Below are positions 16,149 through 25,317 of a stretch of DNA of 26,012 bases, piece after piece; the first letter of the stretch is position 1, and every line of letters starts with the position of its first letter. The stretch is from JABIFK01 sp047619225 (GTDB lineage: Bacteria; Latescibacterota; UBA2968): NCBI GenBank assembly GCA_047619225.1, contig JBLHJX010000043.1, positions 1 through 26,012 on the forward strand, given 5' to 3'. A model generated the notes under the pieces. That model saw only the letters and a program-made list of their open reading frames with translations. It made no database searches and had not been told where the DNA came from. The position numbers and the translations under genes were made by a program.

Positions 16149-17969
16149 TTAGGTCGGAAGATAGTTCAAAAACCACGCCAGCATCCGACGCGCACAATCG
16201 CGCTGGTTGCGCCGTCGTCTAAAACCATGTCCTTCGCCGGGATACACGACCAATCCAACAGGCACACCTTGTGCCTCTAATGCTCTACAAGTAACCAACG
16301 ATTCCGACACCGGACAAATCGGGTCCGCGTCTCCATGCATCAATAACAACGGCGCCGATATTCCTCCCAAATGCGGAAACACGTCACTCTTACGCGCCGC
16401 ATCTGTAAGGGGCCAACTTAACGGCGCGATGTATTCATTCTCATATGTAAAATCACCCGTCTCAAGCGTCATACGGCGGTTATCAATAAAACCATAGAGG
16501 GACACACCGGCGTGAAATCGGTCTGACATCGCCAAAGCACGCAACGTCATATACCCCCCATAAGACCCACCAAAGATGCCCACACGGTTAACATCAGCCA
16601 GTCCTTCTTGGGCCAAGAAATCAATGCCCGTAATAATATCCGCCAAGTCGTCTTTGCCTTGGCACCCAATATTGCCCTGGGAAAAATCGTCTCCAAATCC
16701 CAACGAACCGCGAAAAGCGGGGCGAAACACACGGTACCCTGCACGCAACAAGTGCCGATGCCTTACCGCGTCACTTCTTAAATTCTCAACGGGTGCTGCG
16801 GGCCCACCATGCGCATTGACCAGCAAGGGCCCAATACCCCTTGTATTTTCTGACTCATACAACACCCCTGCAATACGCAAACCGTCGGAAGATACCCACT
16901 CTAAGTCCGTCACCTGCAAATCTTCATAATTTTCGGGCTGTGGCAAAGGCACGCGCCGTGTGCCCGTCCAAATAGCGGGATAGCGCTCAGCATCTTCTGT
17001 TTCAAACACCGCCAAACCATCCGCCATCCAAGCAATGGATGAAGAAGCATCCAAATCGGCAAACGACCCTTCGGGAGTACCATCCAATGCCAACACTTCC
17101 GTTTGCAGATCTACGCCTTCAATAAACGAAATCCAAACCGTCTTTTCCCGAGGCCCCCAACCAAAGTGGTCGATACAACGCCCCCCTTCTGTCAGGTTTA
17201 CCTGCTCAGTACCATCCCAAGTCATCCACCACAAATCGGTATGTGTGGTAATGGGCCGCTCACCTTCATGATTGGCCTCATAAATATAAGAGTTCCCATC
17301 GGAGGCCATGATCACCCGTTTTACTTTCCCAGCCCCTTCTGTTAACGCCCTTACTTTGCCCTCTGCCAAATCGTATCCAAACAACTCGCCCCGTTGCGCT
17401 TCTTCTGGCACCACGTTCAGAGCTTCTCGCCACACCATCCGCTGTCCACTGGCAGACATGCTCAACCGACCACACCCCGCATTCACCTCCGTTAGATCGT
17501 GCCAACCTGTAGTTGAGGCATAACGACACAGGGTTACTTTTCCGCGCGGCACAGGATAAAACCAAGGACCCTTACCACTTCGGCTCGCCTGGTGATCTAC
17601 CAACGCCACCACCACCAAACCTTGATCGCTCCATTTAACATCGTAAGAAATTGCACCCTTTGGCAATGAAATCAGACGCCCTTTTTGCCCATCCAACCCC
17701 ACGCGCCAAATCGCGCCTTCAGCCTCGACCAATGCCCCCGTGTCGTCACCTGGCCAAATGGCATCCACAGAATCAAAAACCCCCATAGGCGCCAACATGC
17801 CCCCGTCTAACGCCAACCTAAAAAAGCAATCGCGCCCACGCCCACCTAAAGCCACAAACAAGGTCTCTTTTCCCACGGGCACAATGCCCTGCACACGGCG
17901 CAAATCTAACCGAGTATCTGTCAACCGATCTAAATGTGCTGGCAATTTGACTGTTTCAGATTGATTCAT
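16149..17969 (-). CDS. S9-family serine peptidase / alpha-beta hydrolase (acylaminoacyl-peptidase type)
   Basis: About 606 residues in two parts: an N-terminal beta-propeller-like region of repeated WSDQ/DLWWMTWDG-type blades (about 1-340) and a C-terminal alpha/beta-hydrolase domain. The catalytic triad is visible: S469 in GGSYGGYM, D549 in HGDADPICPVSES and H581 in GEGHGF. LLVNAHGGPAAP forms the oxyanion-hole region. No signal peptide, so it probably acts in the cytoplasm on short peptides or acylated peptides. Start: a TTG at 17990 gives a longer frame, but ATG at 17969 lies about ten bases after GGAGG and is preferred. It stands alone between a terminator upstream (18048-18076) and a convergent gene downstream. 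Confidence 0.92.
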   Translation of the reverse strand: MNQSETVKLPAHLDRLTDTRLDLRRVQGIVPVGKETLFVALGGRGRDCFFRLALDGGMLAPMGVFDSVDAIWPGDDTGALVEAEGAIWRVGLDGQKGRLISLPKGAISYDVKWSDQGLVVVALVDHQASRSGKGPWFYPVPRGKVTLCRYASTTGWHDLTEVNAGCGRLSMSASGQRMVWREALNVVPEEAQRGELFGYDLAEGKVRALTEGAGKVKRVIMASDGNSYIYEANHEGERPITTHTDLWWMTWDGTEQVNLTEGGRCIDHFGWGPREKTVWISFIEGVDLQTEVLALDGTPEGSFADLDASSSIAWMADGLAVFETEDAERYPAIWTGTRRVPLPQPENYEDLQVTDLEWVSSDGLRIAGVLYESENTRGIGPLLVNAHGGPAAPVENLRSDAVRHRHLLRAGYRVFRPAFRGSLGFGDDFSQGNIGCQGKDDLADIITGIDFLAQEGLADVNRVGIFGGSYGGYMTLRALAMSDRFHAGVSLYGFIDNRRMTLETGDFTYENEYIAPLSWPLTDAARKSDVFPHLGGISAPLLLMHGDADPICPVSESLVTCRALEAQGVPVGLVVYPGEGHGFRRRRNQRDCARRMLAWFLNYLPT

Positions 17970-18047
17970 AAAGCAAAACCCTCCGGGCAAAAGACATCGT
18001 AGAATGGGTATTCAAGATAGACAGTATTGGGGCACACAACAAACAAA

Positions 18048-18076
18048 AAGGGCACACGCCCAAAAGCGTTGCCCTT
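18048..18076 (-). terminator. Rho-independent terminator of the signalling operon
   Basis: On the minus strand AAGGGCA pairs with TGCCCTT, with an inner ACGC/GCGT stem and the loop TTTTGG, followed by TTTTGTTTGTTGT. It lies about 37 bases after the stop of the PepSY-type gene and before the S9 peptidase gene. Confidence 0.9.
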
Positions 18077-18113
18077 CATATGCTACACCGAAACATTTTC
18101 AATGTGCTTGACC

Positions 18114-18725
18114 CTATAAAACGAACAGAAAAAGAACAAATAAAACGCACCCGCTACCCAATGCAACAAACCCCCATTTTCGGGTTTGTTTAAGATGCCA
18201 CCACATATACAACCCCGAGGCAACCCATAGGATAAAACCAAGTGCGACAAAATCAACGACCACAGCCCAAGCGCTATTGAGAAAAGAACCTTGCGCGAAC
18301 CCACCCCGTTGATGCAACCCACTCAAAAGATGCATCCACCGGAAGTTTTTATCTTCCACCCGAAGCAACTGATTGTCTGTCTCATATATGATGCGGGTAT
18401 AATTCCAGAAATCAAACGCATAAACCGTGATGCGTTCCTGTCGCAACCGATAGGCACCAGATCGACTTTGCGGCACAATGCCCAAATCTTCGAGTACCTC
18501 AGCGCCAAACACCTGCAAATCTGATCGAGACAAATTCTCGGGCACCACCTTGTGATAGGGCCTCTCGAAGCGCTTCACCCATAAATTGGGATTGTTATCG
18601 TACAAGCCATCTTTGGTATCGGGGTGTGCCATTGGAATCGCACTGATGCCGTACATCAAAATCCACGGCAAACATGCCAAAGCAAAGTAAAGATGCAAAC
18701 GGCGATAGAAGTGATTCATCGTCAT
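18114..18725 (-). CDS. PepSY-associated transmembrane protein
   Basis: 203 residues. The N-terminus HFYRRLHLYFALACLPWIL forms a first membrane helix with a conserved RRLH start. A roughly 125-residue extracytoplasmic part with a PepSY-like stretch (YRLRQERITVYAFDFW, then NQLLRVEDKNFRWMHLLSG) follows, then two C-terminal helices (about 156-178 and 184-202). The family includes membrane proteins linked to ferric-siderophore reduction and metal handling. Histidines H11, in the first helix, and H131 and H137, in WMHLLSGLHQRGG, could ligate heme, which would make it a membrane electron carrier; this is inference. ATG codons at 18725 and 18719 are both possible starts. It is the last gene of the kinase/cytochrome operon, 37 bases after the receiver-kinase stop. 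Confidence 0.75.
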   Translation of the reverse strand: MTMNHFYRRLHLYFALACLPWILMYGISAIPMAHPDTKDGLYDNNPNLWVKRFERPYHKVVPENLSRSDLQVFGAEVLEDLGIVPQSRSGAYRLRQERITVYAFDFWNYTRIIYETDNQLLRVEDKNFRWMHLLSGLHQRGGFAQGSFLNSAWAVVVDFVALGFILWVASGLYMWWHLKQTRKWGFVALGSGCVLFVLFLFVL

Positions 18726-18762
18726 AACACAATCCTAAGTCAGCTCACTTAGATCCCCTACC

Positions 18763-19950
18763 TCAAACGTCGACTTTTAGTGGCAACCAGATCCGAAAGG
18801 TTGTCCCTTTACCAACAAAGCTTCCAACAAAAATACGGCCCCCATGGTTTTCGACAATGCCCAAACAAATCGAAAGACCCAAACCCGTACCGTCATCTTT
18901 AGATGTAAAAAAGGGGTCAAAAATGCGACTCAGATTTTCTTCGGGAATGCCTTCGCCCGTGTCAGAAATAAAGAGAGAAACCCCCTCCTGGCCCTCCTCA
19001 ATTTCCAACCGCGTGAGCACCTTGAGTTGGCCACCATGAGACATGGCCTCTATTGCGTTGCTCGTCAAATTGAGCAAAACCTGTGAAAGTTGGCCTAGAT
19101 CGGCTTGAATCAATTTTAAACTGCCGAATTCTTTGATGACTCCCAAACCTTTTTTGCGTAATTCATAGCTTACCAACTCAACTGTATCGCCAATAAGCAC
19201 ATTGAGATCTACAGATTCGCGATGGGGTTCTTTTTGTTTCGAAAAATCCCTCAAATTGTCCAAAATCCTTACGCCACGCAAAATCTGTTCCGTCGAAATA
19301 TCGAGATTTCGCTGGTGATCTGGAGTCAGTTTGGCGTACATCTTCATCATATCCAGCCGCCCGATAGCAACCGTTAAGGGGTTGAGTACCTCGTGAACCA
19401 CCCCAGCGGTCAGACGCCCAACGGCTGAAAGTTTCTCACCGTGTTCCAAGTCGCGATAGGCGCGTTCCAATTGTTCTGAGCGCTCAGTGACCCGTTCTTC
19501 CAAATGATCATTGAGATCTCTCAATTGCACATTGCTTATTTCAAGTTGCTCAATCAGTCGACGGTTCTCACGAATGAGTTTTCCCGTTCAAACCCCATAG
19601 TCACGGGCAGTTTTAATTCCTCCTGATTCCACGGTTTGGCCAAAAACCGATGGATCTCAGCTTCATTAACACCCGCAGTGACCGTTTCCATATCTGCATA
19701 TCCTGTCAACAAAACCCGAAACGTGTCGGGCCACCCCTTGTGTACACGCTTTAAAAATTCTGTTCCCGTCATCTGAGGCATACGCACATCTGACACCACC
19801 ACAGATACATCATTTGCACGCAACATTTCCAGGCCTTCGGCACCACTATTGGCAATGAATAAGAGTGTCAACAACCGGGCGTAATTCATGCCTTAGTGCA
19901 CGAAGAACACGGGGATCGTCATCTACACAAAGGACGACAGACTCAGACAT
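18763..19950 (-). CDS. Receiver-histidine kinase hybrid, broken by two compensating frameshifts
   Basis: Read across frames this is one protein of about 395 residues. From ATG 19950 (overlapping the upstream kinase by 8 bases) it begins MSESVVLCVDDDPRVLRALR, a receiver start with the acidic pocket. At 19858-19863 (CTTATTC) the frame shifts and continues FIANSGAEGLEML with the phospho-acceptor in VVSDVRMPQMTG, LLTGYAD and FLAKPW. At 19579-19584 (GGGAAAAC) it shifts back into a coiled coil (IRENRRLIEQLE), then HisKA (AGVVHEVLNPLTV) and a HATPase domain (LNLTSNAIEAM, then SDTGEGIPEE, then GTGLGLSI). One extra base at the first site and one missing base at the second restore a single frame. All key residues are present, so function is plausible if the shifts are consensus errors. 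It is likely phosphorylated by, or acts in parallel with, the membrane kinase. Confidence 0.82.
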
Positions 19951-22363
19951 TCGGAGCACTTCCTTTTAATGGCAATCGAATCGCAAATGTCGTACCTACC
20001 CCCACTTCACTATCCACTTCAATTGTGCCGTGATGGTTATCAACAATCCCGTGCGCAATCGCCAACCCCAGCCCCGTGCCACTACCCACCGCTTTGGTCG
20101 TAAAAAATGGCTCAAATAACCTCTTGATATTCTCCGGAGGAATACCTTGCCCCGTATCTGAAATGCGCACCACAATGTGGTCGTCGACCACCTCAGTCAC
20201 AATGGTGATATCGCCCTTTTTCTCAATGGATTGTGCGGCATTGGTCAAGAGATTCATAAAAACTTGGTTCAACTGCCCCGGATGACACATCATAAGGGGT
20301 AAGTCTCCAAAGTGTTTATGCACTGTGCCCTTTTGTTCCACATCGTGCCTAATCATCTTCAGCGTCGACTCAAGACCTTCATTAATATCCGCCTCCTTCA
20401 CCTCGGCCTCATCAAGACGAGCAAAATTCCGAAGGCCCAACACAATCTCCTTCACCCGAGTGCCACCCTCAAGCGTACCGGTCAACAATTGATCCACATC
20501 GTCCAAGATAAAGTCTAGATCTTCTTGATCGAGCAATTCCTCAACTTCCTTAAGGTTCGTTTGGATCGCCAGAGAATCTCGGGTCTCAATGACTTTCGCC
20601 ATGCGGTCATACGACTCAAAAACCTTCTTGAATGTCTCTACATAACTCTGCATCGTCCCCAAGTTGCTCATCATAAAGCCCATGGGATTATTGATTTCAT
20701 GCGCTACGCCCGCAGCCATCTGCCCAAGCCCAGCCATCTTCTCTGAATGTACCATTTGCGCCTGGGTCTGCTTGAGTTTCAAATTGGCGACCTCAAGATC
20801 GTCCTTACTTTTTATAACCGCAAGTTCTGCCAGTTTTTGTTGGGTAACTTTTCTAGAATAGAAATTGACATAATCGTTTTCAATAACCGGTGCCAGCACA
20901 AATGCAAAAAACTCGTCTTTGATCTGAAGCTCTATCTGTTTGCTTTCACCTGTATTCAAAACCTCAGTGACAAGGTTTTGAATGGACACTGGAACGGCAT
21001 GTCCAACTTCAACATCCCAAAAGGAGAGTATCAGTTGGCTGGGTTCATTTGCATAGATGATGATACTTTCTTTTGACACACGCAAAATTGGATTGGGGTT
21101 TTCGGATGGGAATCTCGCCAGGCTTTGAATCTCTTCTTCGGCCTTTTTTAAATCTGTAACATCTTTGGCCACACAAACAATGCCTTGAATCTGGCCCGCG
21201 TCATCTCGCATCACTGAGGCAGAAAAGAGTACAGGAACCTGCTTGCCATCTTTTGTGTACAATATCTTTTCTACATTTCGAATAACACCATCCCGATTCA
21301 ATTGCACCATCTCTGCGTGCTTTAGCGGAAAAGTCTCCTCATCACCAAAGATCAACCCAATCTGCATTTCCACCAGCTCTACTTCTGTATAACCCAATAG
21401 CTCTCGGATTGCAAAGTTGACCGACCCGATCTTCCCTTGAGGTTGCATCACAATCAACATTTCGCTCATACTAAGAATGATATTTTCGACATAATCTTTA
21501 GACACCACAGTGGTAGATAAGCGCTCGGTCATGAGGTTAAAAGAATCGGCCAACAGACCAATTTCGTCGGCTTCCTGAAGCCCAATCCGATATCCCATAT
21601 CTCCTTCGGCCACAATTTCGGTACCACGCATAACTGTCCGAATGCGTCCTACCAAGGGCAGCGTTAACACGTAAAAAAGAATTCCTCCAGAGAGAAGGGA
21701 AACCCCTGCGGTACCAAATATTCCAACCTTTGCGCGTTGTAGTGCTTCTTGATAAAAGACAACATCTCGGTCAATAGACAACACCGCGACCACCTCACCA
21801 ACGGAATCTTTGACAGGTGCAAGTGCGGAGAGCCAAGTCCCTTCAACATCGGTATAAAGCGCCGTGGCCACAGGGGCACCTGTTTGATAAACTTGCACGA
21901 CATAGGGTGTGATCGCAATCCGGTTTCCGACATAGGGCAATCCATGATCATTCAGATTGGTCATTACCACAAACTCCATCTCTTGCGTTTCATCAAAGTC
22001 AGGGCATTTTCTCAAGGTATAGATGGGCTTTTGCAAATAGTTTCTTGCCTGAATCACTAGAAGTGTCTGCTTCATGTCTTCGAATACGTCACGGCCTTCA
22101 ATGCCATCTCCCGTTAAAAATATATCTTCGTGTGCGTCTCCATCGATCATAATCGATCCAGTTACAGCAATGCCAACCAATTCTCTGCTGATACTTGCTT
22201 CCAAATTTGACCGGGTGTCCTGGTAAAGCAACACCGCCAGCACGCTTAGGCTTAAACCAATCATCACAATCCCCAACAAAGGAAATTTGACCGATAGCCG
22301 GTTCCAACCAAGCTTTCTCATATCTGAAGACGCGATTCCCAAAACTCTAACCTCTTCAAGCAT
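19943..22363 (-). CDS. Membrane sensor histidine kinase (sensor-HAMP-PAS-PAS-HisKA-HATPase)
   Basis: About 806 residues. TM1 (about 28-47) and TM2 (about 213-237) flank a periplasmic sensor of about 165 residues with a Cache-like end (APVKDSVGEVVAVLSIDRD). Then come HAMP (236-288; EIVAEGDMGYRI, then DEIGLLADSFNLM), a PAS domain (about 293-410, SVNFAIRELLGYTEVEL) with its PAC end, a second PAS-like domain (about 420-520), a coiled coil, HisKA with H555 in GVAHEINNPMGF, and a HATPase with NLLTNAAQS, ISDTGQGIPPE and GTGLGLAI. It senses a periplasmic cue and autophosphorylates at H555. ATG 22363 has a poor ribosome site; ATG 22321, just before the first helix, is an alternative. It follows the cytochrome gene by 10 bases and overlaps the receiver-kinase. 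Confidence 0.93.
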   Translation of the reverse strand: MLEEVRVLGIASSDMRKLGWNRLSVKFPLLGIVMIGLSLSVLAVLLYQDTRSNLEASISRELVGIAVTGSIMIDGDAHEDIFLTGDGIEGRDVFEDMKQTLLVIQARNYLQKPIYTLRKCPDFDETQEMEFVVMTNLNDHGLPYVGNRIAITPYVVQVYQTGAPVATALYTDVEGTWLSALAPVKDSVGEVVAVLSIDRDVVFYQEALQRAKVGIFGTAGVSLLSGGILFYVLTLPLVGRIRTVMRGTEIVAEGDMGYRIGLQEADEIGLLADSFNLMTERLSTTVVSKDYVENIILSMSEMLIVMQPQGKIGSVNFAIRELLGYTEVELVEMQIGLIFGDEETFPLKHAEMVQLNRDGVIRNVEKILYTKDGKQVPVLFSASVMRDDAGQIQGIVCVAKDVTDLKKAEEEIQSLARFPSENPNPILRVSKESIIIYANEPSQLILSFWDVEVGHAVPVSIQNLVTEVLNTGESKQIELQIKDEFFAFVLAPVIENDYVNFYSRKVTQQKLAELAVIKSKDDLEVANLKLKQTQAQMVHSEKMAGLGQMAAGVAHEINNPMGFMMSNLGTMQSYVETFKKVFESYDRMAKVIETRDSLAIQTNLKEVEELLDQEDLDFILDDVDQLLTGTLEGGTRVKEIVLGLRNFARLDEAEVKEADINEGLESTLKMIRHDVEQKGTVHKHFGDLPLMMCHPGQLNQVFMNLLTNAAQSIEKKGDITIVTEVVDDHIVVRISDTGQGIPPENIKRLFEPFFTTKAVGSGTGLGLAIAHGIVDNHHGTIEVDSEVGVGTTFAIRLPLKGSAPNV

Positions 22364-22373
22364 TGATCCGTGA

Positions 22374-22796
22374 TTAGTAGGATTGTTTATTCACTTTAAG
22401 ATATTGGACATCGTTCTTGTTCAGGCGATAATGCGCGATGAGAAACGTGCCCAACTGAATAAGTTGAGGATCACCCAATTGAAAGGCTGTTCCTGCACCT
22501 CTCTTTTTATCCGTCAAACAAACATTAATCAAATTTGCCAATTCTTTGGTCTTTTTTTTAAGGTTAGAACGCTTCAGAGGGTTCGGTTTTCCCGCAGAAT
22601 GGCACGATGCACACGCCTGTCCGCTCGGCCCTATCAAACTCTCACCTGCAAAGAGTTGCTTCCCTTGCTCGATCTGTTCTACCGACACACCCAACTGCTT
22701 GGGCGCGCGTGGTGGACTGTAAGTGCCGGACGCAAATGCGACGTCACGGGTTACGTACAGAGCCAGAATACAAACAGCTACCCAAAACCATTTCAT
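22374..22796 (-). CDS. Secreted monoheme c-type cytochrome
   Basis: 140 residues. The signal peptide (about 1-23) ends near VAFASG. The single heme c attachment site CASCH is at 62-66, preceded by the class I-like helix VEQIEQGKQLF. After it there is no methionine anywhere, so the usual Met distal ligand is missing. The only downstream histidine is in LIAHYRL near the C-terminus, and one extra Cys occurs in LINVCLTDK. This resembles oxygen-binding SHP/DUF1924-type cytochromes more than electron-carrier cytochrome c, but that is a guess. Start: an upstream frame begins at 22895, but ATG 22796 has AGGGGG six bases upstream and begins the signal peptide. It lies 10 bases after a barrel gene and 10 bases before a sensor kinase. 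Confidence 0.82.
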   Translation of the reverse strand: MKWFWVAVCILALYVTRDVAFASGTYSPPRAPKQLGVSVEQIEQGKQLFAGESLIGPSGQACASCHSAGKPNPLKRSNLKKKTKELANLINVCLTDKKRGAGTAFQLGDPQLIQLGTFLIAHYRLNKNDVQYLKVNKQSY

Positions 22797-22806
22797 AATA
22801 CGCCCC

Positions 22807-23673
22807 CTAATATGAAAATCCGAAAGCTGCACCCACATGGCTATCGATCGACGTATTTCGTTCGCCGATTGTTTGACTCCCAAATACCGCGACATCTACC
22901 CGAGAAGTCAGGCCAAAGGAAAACCCCGCACCAAACTTGGTAAAGTCTTCCTGAACATATGGAAAAGGCGGCCCACCTTGGGCAATTCGCAATGTATGAA
23001 ATTCGGGAGACTCAAGCCCAACACCACTTTGCGAATTCACATGATCCACAAAAAAACGCGTAGAAAACCGATTTGTCCAGAAACTACCGATTTCGAAATA
23101 TGCCAGGACCTCGTTTCCTGGCCCATTCGCGCGCAAACGTGTTCCTCCTTCGAGGCTCACATAGTGTGTTATTGCACCCAGGGGCACAAATCGCCCAGCC
23201 ATCAAACGAAGTTCGAGATCCTTTTGTCCATCTCCAATAGCATGTAGTGCACGGGTTTGATAATCTGAAAACGGAACTTTTATCTCTGCACCAATAGAAA
23301 GCGTTAAAGGCAAAGCATCGTCCTGATCAAAAATCCGAAACTTAAAACCGATCCGACCATCACCCATCCCCTTAATCGCAGCATTGCCAGTTCGTGTGGC
23401 ATAATCAAAAGGGAACGAGGCTTGAAGGGATAGATGATCGAGCAACCCATGTTCGAAATTGACGCTGTGGCTATAAAAGTTGACCTCACCCACATCCTTT
23501 TCACTGCCATCGAACAATCTGACTTTGGCAAAATGTGTCCACACGGAACTGATGCCCACGTAGCCCGATCCTTTTGCCTGCGTCCAGGCCCCTGCAAAAC
23601 CAGGTGCGGGCAGGGACCCAATAGAAAGAAAAACGACCACCAAGACCAAACGCAACCTATTCACAAGTTTCAT
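22807..23673 (-). CDS. Outer-membrane beta-barrel protein (transporter-like), unknown substrate
   Basis: 288 residues with a signal peptide (about 1-28, ending GFAGAW). Amphipathic strands run throughout: YVGISSVWTHFAKV, LSLQASFPFDYATR, GRIGFKFRIF, LTLSIGAEIKVPF and a C-terminal HVGAAFGFSY ending in an aromatic. It resembles the MetA-pathway/phenol-degradation-type outer-membrane channel group, but the assignment is weak. AAGGA lies eight bases before ATG 23673, and the start overlaps the end of the glycosyltransferase gene by 17 bases. Its place next to a cytochrome and a sensor kinase suggests that it admits or exposes the signal or substrate of that system. Confidence 0.75.
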   Translation of the reverse strand: MKLVNRLRLVLVVVFLSIGSLPAPGFAGAWTQAKGSGYVGISSVWTHFAKVRLFDGSEKDVGEVNFYSHSVNFEHGLLDHLSLQASFPFDYATRTGNAAIKGMGDGRIGFKFRIFDQDDALPLTLSIGAEIKVPFSDYQTRALHAIGDGQKDLELRLMAGRFVPLGAITHYVSLEGGTRLRANGPGNEVLAYFEIGSFWTNRFSTRFFVDHVNSQSGVGLESPEFHTLRIAQGGPPFPYVQEDFTKFGAGFSFGLTSRVDVAVFGSQTIGERNTSIDSHVGAAFGFSY

Positions 23674-24982
23674 CGTGACTATCCTTTGAAGAAAATAAAA
23701 CCCTTGAAAATGACTCGGATGTGTACTCTAAGACCAGATATACATAAAAAGGCGCATATTCCACAACCCTCATCCACCAAAAATCGCGATCTTGCCAGAA
23801 ATAACAATAGGCCATGATGCAGGTGCCACTTAATAATAACCAACTTATCCGCGGAAAAAAACACAAAAATGGCAGAATCCACGTCAAATACCATGTATCC
23901 ACTGTGGGTGAAAACAGCAAAAGCCCACCAAACATCACAAAACATATATACAAAACATCGGCACCCTCACGCTGCATTTTACTCGCCAGATGCAGTCCCA
24001 AGCCACCCAGACCTAGAATGACCAGAACCTTGGCGACGACATATGATGAATCGGTAAACAAAGCGAGCAGGGAATGCAGCCCCAAAAACCCGCTGTCGTT
24101 AAACTCCCAATGTTTGGCATAGGTACCCAAACCTTCAAAAACCAGCTCTTCTGCATCCCAAAACAGAAAATAACCCAACAGAACCACACCAAGGCACATC
24201 GCAAAATCTCGAACCCGAAAATACCGAAGCAGAGCTGGCAAAAGCACCAGGGGATAGAGCTTGCTCAAAATAGCCAACCCCAATGCAGCAGCAGCCAATA
24301 CCCGGTTGTCTTTCAAAACAAACGCGCAGAACAACACAACAAAAAAGACACACACCACATCCAAATGACCAGAATTTGCAAACTCTTTAATGATGAGAGG
24401 ATTCCAAGCATATATCACCACATGAGATATTGGCAGATTCCGTCGTTTCAGCAGCCAAACCAACCCACCAATAATCCCACAGTCAAATAAAAAGAAAACA
24501 CTTTTTAGGAAGACTGCGCTATTGGGGGCCAGAAGGTATGCGCCCTTAAAAATAAACTGAGCAAGGGGTGGGTAGATGGTTGGCACAAATTTAAAATTGA
24601 TGCCAACCCAATTTTCATCGCGCAAATGTTCAACAAAAAAATCATCTGGCGGATAGAAATATGGATTAATCCCGCTTGCCCAAACTTTCCCATCCCATAA
24701 ATAACGGTGCATATCGTCTTCAAACAAAGGGATTCCGGGCAATGCTATGAGGCGAAACAGCACGGCGAAAACAAGGATCACGCCCAGGACTTTGCCTGCA
24801 TCTTCAACGGGTTTTCGAAGCACCCAAAACACATTCAAAGCATAAACAGCAAATGCAACACAATAGAGACCTATAAAAACAGAAAGGGAGGGTACGCCTA
24901 GCGACATATGGGTCATCCACCCATAAATCAACATATATAGCATCCCAGAAACAACCAGCAGTTGTATTTTCTCAATCTTCAT
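23657..24982 (-). CDS. GT-C-type polyprenol-linked glycosyltransferase (GT87/mannosyltransferase-like), integral membrane
   Basis: 441 residues with about eleven transmembrane segments. The first large loop carries FEDDMHRYLWDGKVWASG (about 87-104) then INPYFYPP, with an acidic pair as expected for GT-C catalytic loops, and IYPPLAQFIFKGAYL. ILSKLYPLVLLPALLRY, downstream in the membrane, is also typical of GT87/DUF2029-like and mannosyltransferase-like proteins. It should transfer a hexose from a polyprenyl-phosphate donor to an acceptor on the periplasmic side. The acceptor is unknown. ATG 24982 has only a weak ribosome site (GTAGG). It is the first gene of the signalling/cytochrome operon, and its end overlaps the barrel gene by 17 bases. 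Confidence 0.82.
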   Translation of the reverse strand: MKIEKIQLLVVSGMLYMLIYGWMTHMSLGVPSLSVFIGLYCVAFAVYALNVFWVLRKPVEDAGKVLGVILVFAVLFRLIALPGIPLFEDDMHRYLWDGKVWASGINPYFYPPDDFFVEHLRDENWVGINFKFVPTIYPPLAQFIFKGAYLLAPNSAVFLKSVFFLFDCGIIGGLVWLLKRRNLPISHVVIYAWNPLIIKEFANSGHLDVVCVFFVVLFCAFVLKDNRVLAAAALGLAILSKLYPLVLLPALLRYFRVRDFAMCLGVVLLGYFLFWDAEELVFEGLGTYAKHWEFNDSGFLGLHSLLALFTDSSYVVAKVLVILGLGGLGLHLASKMQREGADVLYICFVMFGGLLLFSPTVDTWYLTWILPFLCFFPRISWLLLSGTCIMAYCYFWQDRDFWWMRVVEYAPFYVYLVLEYTSESFSRVLFSSKDSHDETCE

Positions 24983-25317
24983 TGACCTACACCATTGCCC
25001 TCAATAACAATAAATTGCTAGACACCATGTAGCAACATCCTACCAATATGGTGAATACGGCTTGAAGTCCCAAACTAAATAACCGGCATTAAAACTTAGA
25101 AAAGGAGTTAAAACTTGAGTATGCGTTGCCTGTCCTCATTGCAAAACCTGCCGGTGTGTACACCTAACGGATTTATGAAACGTATGTTCTCAAAAACTCT
25201 ATTTTATCCAAATTCGGTTCGATCTATTCCCTTGGCCCAACAGAAAGACTTGCAAATCTGTTTCGCGCACTCTATCTTGGGCGTTGTTCCAAAAGCGATT
25301 CCATCTTTGGAGGATTT
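24983..25317. other. Divergent intergenic region between the glycosyltransferase and the second sulfatase
   Basis: 335 bases with no recognised gene. It holds an inverted repeat TTGCTA-9-TAGCAA (25015-25035), a strong ribosome-site sequence AAAGGAG at 25101-25107 followed seven bases later by TTG (25115) and ATG (25121), and the sulfatase ribosome site GGAGG at 25309-25313. The frame from 25115 stays open to 25453, overlapping the sulfatase out of frame; I do not recognise its product. No convincing sigma-70 promoter pair was found on either strand. Confidence 0.5.

Noticed and set aside
18083..18322. 79-codon minus-strand frame after the PepSY gene
   Set aside because: Overlaps the PepSY gene in another frame, and its apparent hydrophobicity comes from that gene's helices.
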